Of a stretch of DNA of 64,000 bases, positions 43,622-50,830 are shown piece after piece. The notes below the pieces were generated by a model that worked only from the letters and a program-made list of their open reading frames with translations, did not search any database and had not been told where the DNA came from. Where the stretch lies: positions 124,001 through 188,000 of the forward strand of contig NZ_QHKS01000005.1 in NCBI RefSeq assembly GCF_003353175.1. Direction: 5' to 3'. Position numbers and translations under genes: made by a program. The DNA is from Paraburkholderia lacunae. GTDB taxonomy: Bacteria > Pseudomonadota > Gammaproteobacteria > Burkholderiales > Burkholderiaceae. Numbering within the stretch: the stretch's first letter is position 1; every line of letters begins with the position of its first letter.

Positions 43622-44848
43622 ATGCACAACGATAAACAGGCACAGCATGCCGCCGGCTGGACGCAGGAACAGGCCAGCGCGGCAAGTGTGGCGAGCGGCG
43701 CGCACGAGCTCAAACGGGCGGCGCGCCGGCGCCGCTTCGCCGTCTTCTTCGGCGTGGCCGCGCTCGCCGGCGCGGCGTGGCTGACGTATTGGAGCCTGAG
43801 CGCGCGCTTCTACGAGGAGACCGACGATGCGTACGTCGCGGGCAATATCGTGCAGATCGCTGCGCAGATTCCCGGCACCGTCACCGATATCCTGGTGGAG
43901 AACACGCGGCAGGTGCGCGCGGGTCAGCCGCTCGTGAAACTCGACGACGCCGAAGCCGCCGCCGCGTTCGCGCAGGCGCGAGCGCAACTGACGCTGGCCG
44001 TGCGCCAGGTCGCGAACGCGACGATCTCGCGCAAGCTCTACGTGCAATCGATCGACGCGCGCCGCGCGGAACTCGCGCTCGCTCAACGCGCGCTGGCGGC
44101 GCGCGACCATGCGTCGGTGGAAGTCGTGTCGCCGGAAGAATTGGCGCGCGCTCGTGAAGCGGTGGCGGTGGCGCAAGCGAATCTCGCCTCGGCGCAGGTC
44201 CAACTTGCCGCCGCGCGCGCGCTCGGCGGCAAGTTCCCGGTCGAGGCCAGTCCGCCGGTGCTGCAAGCAGCCGCGCAACTGCGGCTCGCGTATCGCAACC
44301 TGCAACGCGCGACCATCGTGTCTCCCGTCGACGGCACGGTTGGACAACGCTCGGTGCAGATCGGCCAGCAGGTCGGTCCGGGTCTCGCGCTGATGTCGAT
44401 CATTCCGCTCGAACGTCTGTGGGTCGAGGCCAATTTCAAGGAAGGGCAGATTCGCAGCATGCGCGTGGGGCAGTCGGTGCGCATCGTCTCGGATGTGTAC
44501 GGCTCGCAGGTGGTGTATCGCGGCCGCGTCGAAGGATTTTCAGCGGGCACCGGCAGCGCGTTTTCCATGCTGCCGTCGCAGAACGCGGCCGGTAACTGGA
44601 TCAAGGTCGTCCAGCGTGTGCCGATCGTGATTTCGCTCGACCCCGCCGAACTCGCCGCGCATCCGCTGCGGCTTGGTCTGTCGATGCAGGTGTCGGTCGA
44701 TACGCACGTGCGCAGCGGTCATCTGATCGGCAACGATACGGTGGTGGCCGCGCAAAGTACTCGCGTGCACGACAATGTCTCGCGCGACGCCGATGCGTTG
44801 ATTGCGAAGATTATCCGGGAAAACAGTGACCGTGCCGGTGACAGTTAG
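43622..44848 (+). CDS. EmrA/HlyD-type periplasmic adaptor of the rhamnolipid operon
   Basis: This 408-residue membrane-fusion protein has one N-terminal membrane anchor (FAVFFGVAALAGAAWLTYWS at about 40-58). The biotinyl-lipoyl-like region begins TDDAYVAGNIVQIAAQIPGT, a motif typical of EmrA. A coiled coil runs through about 115-210, and the second lipoyl half RATIVSPVDGTVGQRSVQIG leads to a beta-barrel domain. Its ATG follows the OMF stop directly. It should link the MFS transporter to the outer membrane factor. Confidence 0.91.
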   Translation: MHNDKQAQHAAGWTQEQASAASVASGAHELKRAARRRRFAVFFGVAALAGAAWLTYWSLSARFYEETDDAYVAGNIVQIAAQIPGTVTDILVENTRQVRAGQPLVKLDDAEAAAAFAQARAQLTLAVRQVANATISRKLYVQSIDARRAELALAQRALAARDHASVEVVSPEELARAREAVAVAQANLASAQVQLAAARALGGKFPVEASPPVLQAAAQLRLAYRNLQRATIVSPVDGTVGQRSVQIGQQVGPGLALMSIIPLERLWVEANFKEGQIRSMRVGQSVRIVSDVYGSQVVYRGRVEGFSAGTGSAFSMLPSQNAAGNWIKVVQRVPIVISLDPAELAAHPLRLGLSMQVSVDTHVRSGHLIGNDTVVAAQSTRVHDNVSRDADALIAKIIRENSDRAGDS

Positions 44849-44916
44849 AAGTCGGCGTTGCCTGGACAGGTGCTGATTTCCGAACGATATCACCGCGATG
44901 TCCCGGCGCAAGTTGC

Positions 44917-45459
44917 CTAGTTGCCGGGATCCCTCACCGGCTTGTCCGGGTCCGCCAGCGTTTTGTACGGTAATTGCGCCGCGTGCGGATTCGTGGTCGT
45001 GTCGTCGATCACGCGCTCGACGTCCGCGGTTTTCTCGAGTTCCGCCAGAAACGTTTTCTTGTCGAAGCCGGGTGCAACGCAGCCCTGTACGTAAATGAAG
45101 CGGCGTTGCAGCGTGAGCCACAGCGTCGACTGTTCGCGCCAATGAGTGGCGTAGCCGATGTTGGCGAGACGTCGCTGAACCGCCTCGGTGATTTCGGCGT
45201 CGTAGAGATACGCGTTCGACAAACGGCAGCGGCCTTCCACCCAGCAACTGTTGCCGCGCTCGATCCGGTAATGGCTGTCGTCCAGCCATTCCTGTTCGGT
45301 TTCGAGCGGGCCTAACGGCACCGGGCATCCGCTGATCGCTTTGGAGATCTGGAAAAACGGATCGTGGCCACGGTTGACGCGCTGATCTTCAGCGTGAGCG
45401 TGGCACGTGAGCACGCAGATCAGCAGACTGGTCAGCGTGCGGCGGATCGGCTGTTTCAT
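44917..45459 (-). CDS. Periplasmic protein with BON-like domain
   Basis: This 180-residue protein has a signal peptide (LTSLLICVLTCHAHA). The mature part has four cysteines and a BON-like domain near residues 85-155: DAEITEAVQRRLANIGY, WLTLQRRFIYVQGCVAPGFD and LEKTADVERVIDDTT, the usual strand-helix-strand of periplasmic BON modules that bind phospholipid or envelope partners. The domain assignment is by pattern. It is convergent with the rhamnolipid operon and just upstream of a response regulator on the same strand. Confidence 0.65.
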   Translation of the reverse strand: MKQPIRRTLTSLLICVLTCHAHAEDQRVNRGHDPFFQISKAISGCPVPLGPLETEQEWLDDSHYRIERGNSCWVEGRCRLSNAYLYDAEITEAVQRRLANIGYATHWREQSTLWLTLQRRFIYVQGCVAPGFDKKTFLAELEKTADVERVIDDTTTNPHAAQLPYKTLADPDKPVRDPGN

Positions 45460-45532
45460 TTCTTCGTCTCCGGGTTCTGAGCGCGCCGGGCGTCACGAAT
45501 CAAGGTCGGTGCAACCGCCTCTGATTGCCAAC

Positions 45533-46180
45533 TCATCCGCGCTTGCGCCGATTCTCGACGGCGAACTTGATCAACTCGGCCTGGCCTTCGATATCGAGCT
45601 TACGCTTCAGATTCAGCCTGTGCGTCTCCACGGTGCGCACGGACAGGTCATTGCGTTGAGCGATCTGTTTGCTCGACAGACCTTCCGCGAGTGCGTCGAG
45701 GATATCGCGTTCGCGCGGGGTGAGCCGTTCAATCGGCGATTGCGTCGCCGACGCCTGAATCAGACGCGCGCCAAGCCCTGCGCTAAAAAACGTCTTGCCC
45801 TCCAGCACCGCGCCGATCGCCTGGATGATTTCAGTGGCGGGCGAGTCCTTCAGCACGTAGCCGCTCGCGCCCGCCCGCACTGCCTGGGTCACGTATTCGA
45901 GGTTGTCGTGCATCGACAGCATCAGCACGCGAATCGCCGGGAAGCGCTCATGAAACATGCCCGCTAGCGCGATGCCGTTCATGCCGTTCATGCCGACATC
46001 CATCAGCACGAGATGAGGTTCGTGGCTGGCGGCGAGCGCGAGCGCTTCCTGTGCATTGCCCGCTTCGCCGACGATTTCGAGGTTGCGCACCGCTTCGAGC
46101 CGGGCTCGTAAACCGTCGCGCACGAGCGGATGATCGTCGATCAGGATCAGGCGTGCGACGGCGGGTGAGGTGTCGTTCAT
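45533..46180 (-). CDS. NarL/LuxR-family response regulator
   Basis: This 215-residue regulator has a receiver domain with the acidic pair in LILIDDHPLVRDGL, phospho-acceptor Asp61 in LVLMDVGMNG and the conserved Lys in GYVLKDSPA. A C-terminal LuxR helix-turn-helix follows (LTPRERDILDALAEGLSSKQ, then VRTVETHRLNLKRKL). It lies two bases after its histidine kinase gene. The pair is divergent from the DUF3311/MctP permease genes, as in MctSR systems that control monocarboxylate uptake, so it probably activates that permease; this is inference. Confidence 0.93.
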   Translation of the reverse strand: MNDTSPAVARLILIDDHPLVRDGLRARLEAVRNLEIVGEAGNAQEALALAASHEPHLVLMDVGMNGMNGIALAGMFHERFPAIRVLMLSMHDNLEYVTQAVRAGASGYVLKDSPATEIIQAIGAVLEGKTFFSAGLGARLIQASATQSPIERLTPRERDILDALAEGLSSKQIAQRNDLSVRTVETHRLNLKRKLDIEGQAELIKFAVENRRKRG

Positions 46181-46182
46181 GG

Positions 46183-47592
46183 TCAGTGTTCCTGCAAGGC
46201 CGGCGAATGCGGCTCGTGTGTTCCCAACGGCACACGTGCGGTGACGATCGTGTGGCCGGTTTGCGAGCAGAGGGAGAGTTTGCCGCCCAGCGCCTCCAGA
46301 CGCTCGCGCATATTGCGCAGTCCGACGCCGGCGCGCGGGCCGACGAACGCGTGCGTCACGTCGAAACCGCGCCCATTGTCGGAGATCGACAGCGTGACGG
46401 CCTCGCTCGATACTTCCAGCATGAGCGCTGCTCTCGACGCCCGTGCGTGCCGCACGATGTTCGTCAGCGCTTCCTGCGCGATACGGAACAGGACGGTGTT
46501 GACGGCGTCCGGCAATGCCGCGGCGTTCGTATGGGTAACCTGCGTGAAGCCGATCGCGATACCCGACTCGTCGCCCAGCTCTCGCGTGAGTTGCTCCAGT
46601 GCGGCCGCTACGCCGAGGTCGTCGAGCATCGACGGACGCAGCGCATGGGAAATGCGGCGCACTTCGCGCAGCGTATCGCCGAGCCGCGCGAGACTGGTCG
46701 ATAGCGCGGCTTCCGCCGCGGGCACGCGCACCTCGCTGCGCTCGAAACGCGCCAGCGCCGATTCGAGCAGCAGCTTGACCGATACCATCATCTGACTGAT
46801 GCCGTCGTGCAGTTCACGCGATAGCCGCGCACGTTCGTTTTCCTGCGACTCGACCACCTGCTGCGCGAGCCGCTTCAGTTTCGCGTCGGCGCTGCGGTAT
46901 TCGGTGACGTTGAGCACCAGCGCACATAACGCGATCACGGCGAGGCCTGCTAGCGCGATCGCGTCGATCCACTTCATCGTGCGGTCGATGTTGGCCGCCG
47001 CACGCTGGTCAATGTGCGCGAGCGTCGTATCCACGTCGTCCAGATAGATGCCGGTGCCGATCATCCAGCCCCAGCGTTCGAGCGGCACCACATAGCCGAG
47101 TTTGGATGCGAGCTTGCCCGTCGACGGACGATGCCACACGTAACGCACATAGCCGCCGCCATGCGAGGCGGCGGCGAGCAGTTGCTGAATGGTCGGTGTG
47201 CCTTGCGGATCGCGCAGTGCCCACAGATCGCGTCCGACCAGATCGGGTTCGCGCGGATGCATCAACGTGCGGCCGTGCATGTCGTAGACGAAGAAGTAGC
47301 CGTCCTGGCCGAAGTCCATTTTCTCCAGTATGCCGAGCGCGCGGGTGCGCAGCATTGCATCGTCGCGCGCGTTGTCGCTGCCGGCGTTGTAGAGCGGCGC
47401 GATCGCGGTGGTCGCGAGCTCGACGTAGTGCTTGAGTTCGATTTCCTTGCTGGCCATGTAGGCAGCCTGCGTCGTGGCGTGCTGCGTTTCGGCGAGCGCG
47501 GTGGCTTCGTGGCGCACGCCGATTTCGATGCTGGCGATGGCGGCCAGAAAGGGCACGATAGCCAGCAGGACGATCTTCGCTTTGAGTTTCAT
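46183..47592 (-). CDS. Sensor histidine kinase with periplasmic Cache domain
   Basis: This 469-residue kinase has helix 1 at about 6-25, a single-Cache periplasmic sensor domain to about 205 (GYFFVYDMHGRTLMHPREPD and RWGWMIGTGIYLDDVDTT), and helix 2 at about 210-229. HisKA_3 follows with phospho-His262 in SRELHDGISQMM, then a HATPase domain with SDNGRGFD and GVGLRNMRERLEALGG. Single-Cache domains often sense small organic acids, consistent with the neighbouring permease. ATG 47592 is used; a TTG nine bases upstream is also in frame. Confidence 0.92.
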   Translation of the reverse strand: MKLKAKIVLLAIVPFLAAIASIEIGVRHEATALAETQHATTQAAYMASKEIELKHYVELATTAIAPLYNAGSDNARDDAMLRTRALGILEKMDFGQDGYFFVYDMHGRTLMHPREPDLVGRDLWALRDPQGTPTIQQLLAAASHGGGYVRYVWHRPSTGKLASKLGYVVPLERWGWMIGTGIYLDDVDTTLAHIDQRAAANIDRTMKWIDAIALAGLAVIALCALVLNVTEYRSADAKLKRLAQQVVESQENERARLSRELHDGISQMMVSVKLLLESALARFERSEVRVPAAEAALSTSLARLGDTLREVRRISHALRPSMLDDLGVAAALEQLTRELGDESGIAIGFTQVTHTNAAALPDAVNTVLFRIAQEALTNIVRHARASRAALMLEVSSEAVTLSISDNGRGFDVTHAFVGPRAGVGLRNMRERLEALGGKLSLCSQTGHTIVTARVPLGTHEPHSPALQEH

Positions 47593-47612
47593 CGTTGACA
47601 AGACGGCCGACG

Positions 47613-47645
47613 GGCTACGTAGTATTACGTAGCCTGCTTACGTAG
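47613..47645. promoter_or_regulatory. Inverted repeat plus third box, candidate response-regulator site
   Basis: GGCTACGTA (47613-47621) and TACGTAGCC (47626-47634) are perfect arms with a four-base spacer, and a third TTACGTAG follows at 47638-47645. They lie 21-53 bp before the histidine kinase start and in the 475-bp gap shared with the permease operon. NarL-type regulators often bind such short dyads, so autoregulation and control of the permease are both plausible. Confidence 0.5.
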
Positions 47646-47783
47646 TTGCGCGGTTGTGAGGACGCTTACGAAGGCGAATACTACATCCCCACGGCGTGCC
47701 GCGCTTTTCGGCCGGGCACGCCTTCTGCCGCACTGTCGCGAATCCGGCCCAGCCCGGCATTTTTATAAATCAGCAGGAGACAC

Positions 47784-47876
47784 ATGAACCCGGTTTCAGG
47801 CTCAGTCCGTGCATCGTCGCAAGGGGAGGGCGTTCGCTTTCGCTACGCCGGTGGTTTGCCTGCGAGCCGGCTATGA
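47784..47876 (+). CDS. Possible 30-residue leader peptide or small protein
   Basis: ATG at 47784 is preceded by AGGAG with four bases spacing and opens a 30-codon frame (MNPVSGSVRASSQGEGVRFR is its start) ending in TGA. It lies in the 5' region of the DUF3311/mctP operon. It has no known domain or membrane segment. It could be a regulatory leader or a chance frame with a good ribosome binding site. Confidence 0.3.
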   Translation: MNPVSGSVRASSQGEGVRFRYAGGLPASRL

Positions 47877-48067
47877 CCTGCGGTGAGGTCGTTGCGCATT
47901 CGTATGAATGTTCGGTCGACCCGCTGGATGAGCCGTCACCCCAATCCATTCCCGCGTTGTGCAACAAGCAGACTCCGGTTCCGCCTGCCTGATAACAGGC
48001 AACCGGCCTTCCGCGTGCCGGACCACAAGTCATGTCACGCGGTTTCGACCATATCTAGGAGAAGTTC

Positions 48068-48265
48068 TTGGAGACCTCCCAACCGTCCGCCCGTTCATGG
48101 CTCTGGCTCATCTTGCTGGTGCCGTACATCGCGTTGTTGTGGCTGCCGTTCTATAACGACACGCGTCCCTCGTTCGCCGGCTTTCCTTTCTTCTACTGGT
48201 ATCAGTTCCTGTGGGTGCCGTTGACCTCGCTGCTGATTTATATCGTGTATCGAGGTGTCAAATGA
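48068..48265 (+). CDS. DUF3311 small membrane subunit
   Basis: This 65-residue protein has two helices (WLWLILLVPYIALLWLPFY and FLWVPLTSLLIYIVYRG) and the family signature NDTRPSFAGFPFFYWYQFLW. It starts at TTG 48068 with AGGAG six bases upstream. DUF3311 proteins are encoded directly before sodium:solute symporters and may be accessory subunits; here the stop overlaps the symporter start (ATGA). Confidence 0.9.
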   Translation: METSQPSARSWLWLILLVPYIALLWLPFYNDTRPSFAGFPFFYWYQFLWVPLTSLLIYIVYRGVK

Positions 48266-49743
48266 GCGAGCTGAATCCTGTGAATCCGGTTGCGATGACC
48301 GTCTTTATCGCGTTTTTTGTGCTCGTCACCGTGATCGGTTTTTTTGCCGCGCGCTGGAAGCGGGGCGACCTGACGCAATTGCATGAGTGGGGTTTGGGAG
48401 GCCGCCAGTTCGGCACGGTGATTTCGTGGTTCCTGGTGGGCGGCGACTTCTACACCGCCTATACCGTGATCGCGGTGCCCGCGCTCGTGTATTCGGTGGG
48501 GGCGTATGGTTTCTTCGCATTGCCGTACACGATCATCGTCTATCCGTTCGTGTTCGCGGTCATGCCGAGGTTGTGGAAAGTCGCGAAGGCGAAGGACCAC
48601 ATCACGGCGGCCGACTATGTGCAGGGCGAATACGGCGGCAAGTGGTTCCCTGCGGCGGTCGCGCTGACCGGGATTGTCGCGACGATGCCGTATATCGCCC
48701 TGCAGCTGGTGGGCATGCAGGTCGTGATCAAGGGCTTGGGCGTGAGCGGCGAAATGCCGTTGATCGTCGCCTTCGTGATTCTTGCGTTGTACACGTATGC
48801 CAGCGGCTTGCGGGCGCCGGCGATGATCGCGTTCGTGAAGGACATCATGATCTACATCGTCGTGATCGCGGCGGTGTGGCTGATTCCGTCGAAGCTTGGC
48901 GGCTACGCGCATGTGTTCGATGCGGCCGATACGTTTTTCAAGGCCAAGGGCGGCGCAACCGGCATTATCCTGAAGCCGGCGCAGTTCACTGCTTATGCAT
49001 CGCTTGCCTTGGGCTCGGCGCTGGCGGCGTTCATGTATCCGCATACGATGACGGCGGTGTTGTCTTCATCTTCCGTGGGCACGGTGCGTAAGAATGCGAT
49101 TTTCTTGCCGGCTTATACGTTGTTGCTCGGGCTGATTGCGTTGCTTGGGTATATGGCGATTGCGGCGGGCGTGCATGTGAAGTCGGCTTCGGACGTGGTG
49201 CCGGCGCTGTTCGGCACGCTGTTCCCGTCGTGGTTTGTCGGTTTTGCGGCGGCGGCGATTGCGATTAGCGCGTTGGTGCCTGCCGCGATCATGTCGATTG
49301 GGGCGGCCAATCTGTTCACGCGGAATTTGTGGCGTCCTCTTGTCTCGCCGGATATCACGCCTGCGGCGGAGGCTTCTACGGCGAAGATCGTTTCTTTGGT
49401 CGTGAAGTTCGGTGCGCTGTTGTTTATTGTGTTTTTGCCTACGCAGTATGCGATTGATTTGCAGTTGCTCGGTGGGGTTTGGATTTTGCAGATCTTTCCT
49501 GCTATTGTGTTTTCCTTGTATACGCGGCGGTTGAACACGCAGGGGTTGTTCCTGGGATGGCTCGTCGGGATTGTGATTGGGACGGGGATGGCTGTTTCTC
49601 AAGGGCTCAAGCCGGTGTTTGCCTTGCACTTTGGTGACGCTGTCTATCCGGTTTATATCGGGTTGATTGCGCTTGTGGCTAATGTTGTTGTTAGTTTTGG
49701 GGTTTCTGTTCTTTCTCCTCGGAGAGTTGTTGCTGTTGTTTGA
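48262..49743 (+). CDS. mctP: Sodium:solute symporter, MctP-type monocarboxylate permease
   Basis: This 493-residue, 13-helix symporter has the SSS-family features WGLGGRQFGTVISWFLVGGD, HITAADYVQGEYGGKWFPA and GSALAAFMYPHTMTAVLSSS. The MctP-type subgroup imports short-chain monocarboxylates such as lactate, pyruvate, acetate or alanine. It is translationally coupled to the DUF3311 gene and divergent from a two-component system. Its last 200 codons drift towards T- and G-ending codons (the C-terminal VVSFGVSVLSPRRVVAVV is almost all GTT/TCT), unlike the first half, next to the repeat element that follows. Confidence 0.88.
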   Translation: MSELNPVNPVAMTVFIAFFVLVTVIGFFAARWKRGDLTQLHEWGLGGRQFGTVISWFLVGGDFYTAYTVIAVPALVYSVGAYGFFALPYTIIVYPFVFAVMPRLWKVAKAKDHITAADYVQGEYGGKWFPAAVALTGIVATMPYIALQLVGMQVVIKGLGVSGEMPLIVAFVILALYTYASGLRAPAMIAFVKDIMIYIVVIAAVWLIPSKLGGYAHVFDAADTFFKAKGGATGIILKPAQFTAYASLALGSALAAFMYPHTMTAVLSSSSVGTVRKNAIFLPAYTLLLGLIALLGYMAIAAGVHVKSASDVVPALFGTLFPSWFVGFAAAAIAISALVPAAIMSIGAANLFTRNLWRPLVSPDITPAAEASTAKIVSLVVKFGALLFIVFLPTQYAIDLQLLGGVWILQIFPAIVFSLYTRRLNTQGLFLGWLVGIVIGTGMAVSQGLKPVFALHFGDAVYPVYIGLIALVANVVVSFGVSVLSPRRVVAVV

Positions 49744-50830
49744 GGTTTGTTTTTTTTGCCTGGGCGGCGCTTGTTGTTGTGCTGCCCAGGGCGGTGGGCT
49801 TTGGCGGTTTTTTTGCCTTCGCGGCGCTTATGTTCGTGCTGCCCACGGCGTTGGCCTTTCCTTGATTTCTTTGTGGTCTATTAGCTTTCCCCCTGTGCGG
49901 GGGAGCACCTACTTTTCTTTGCCGGCCGCAAAGAAAAGTAGGCAAAAGAAAGCGGCTAGAACCGCTAATTCTTAAGCGGGCACCACGGTGATCAACGGGG
50001 AGTGGCGGCCACCTGATCTGTGCCCGTGCCCCTGCACGCGGTGGTGACAAGGCAGTCATCCACCCCTTCTCGCGCTGCGCGCTCGCCGGAAAGGTACTTC
50101 ATCCAACCAATCACTACGGTTGACGCCCGCGTTGTGTGCCGGGCGTAGCTCGCCAGTTCACGCGTGCGCGCCGCTCCATGACCCCCGAGTTCCGCTCAAC
50201 ATAGCACTCCAGATCAGCCCCTCGCCGGGGCGAAACCGATGGCTGGCGCCAGGCAAAACCGAAGCGAGCGGTGTGGGATGGACCTTGCCGGCGAGCGCGC
50301 AGCGCGAGAAGGGGTGGATGACTGCCTTGTCACTGGCACACATGGACCACGGTGTGGTCCGGCAGGTTTCCACTACCGGTGGTTGACCGTGGTGCCCGCT
50401 TCAGAATTAGCGGTTCTAGCCGCTTTCTTTTGCCTACTTTTCTTTGCGGCCGGCAAAGAAAAGTAGGTGCTCCCCCGCACAGGGGGAAAGCTAATAGACC
50501 ACAAAGAAATCAAGGAAAGGCCAACGCCGTCGGAATAAGGAAAAGAAAGACCAAGGAAGCCAGAACAGGGAAAGACCCTACCGCAGGCAGCACCACCAGA
50601 AAGCCCCGCGAAGGCAAAAAATCAAGTAAATACCATCGCCGTAGGCAAACAGAAACAAGAACCGCCGCCCAGGCAAAAAAACATCCTAAACTTGCATCAA
50701 GCTTTCCCACGCCCCCGGCAGGGCACAACCCCCAGGAAACCTGATTCATCGAGAGACTCCCGCCCGGCAGGGCTCCAATAGCGGAGCCCCAACCGCGGGA
50801 CCACAAAAAAAGAAAGCGGAGACAACCGAG
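49744..50830. other. Gene-free stretch occupied by an inverted-repeat element
   Basis: This is the longest stretch without a supported gene. It is almost filled by the palindromic element at 49751-50681. The 50682-50830 remainder is A/C-rich and leads into the hydrolase gene. Short frames here encode only Lys/Arg/Ser-rich repeat translations. Confidence 0.7.
49751..50681. repeat. Long composite inverted-repeat element with no transposase
   Basis: The 145-bp arms at 49845-49989 and 50386-50530 are near-perfect inverted copies, and a second pair of 51-bp arms (50046-50096 and 50282-50332) shares the same centre near 50188. Each outer arm contains a 13-bp hairpin, CTACTTTTCTTTG/CAAAGAAAAGTAG, around CCGGCCG. 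Degenerate outer segments end in TTTTTTTGCCTGGGCGGCG on both sides (49751 on, and 50681 on the other strand). It resembles a dispersed Burkholderia extragenic repeat; no transposase or target-site duplication is visible. Confidence 0.9.

Noticed and set aside
49667-49975. Short frame ending in a Lys/Arg-rich sequence within the repeat element
   Set aside because: It overlaps the mctP end and the inverted repeat, and its sequence is just the translated repeat.
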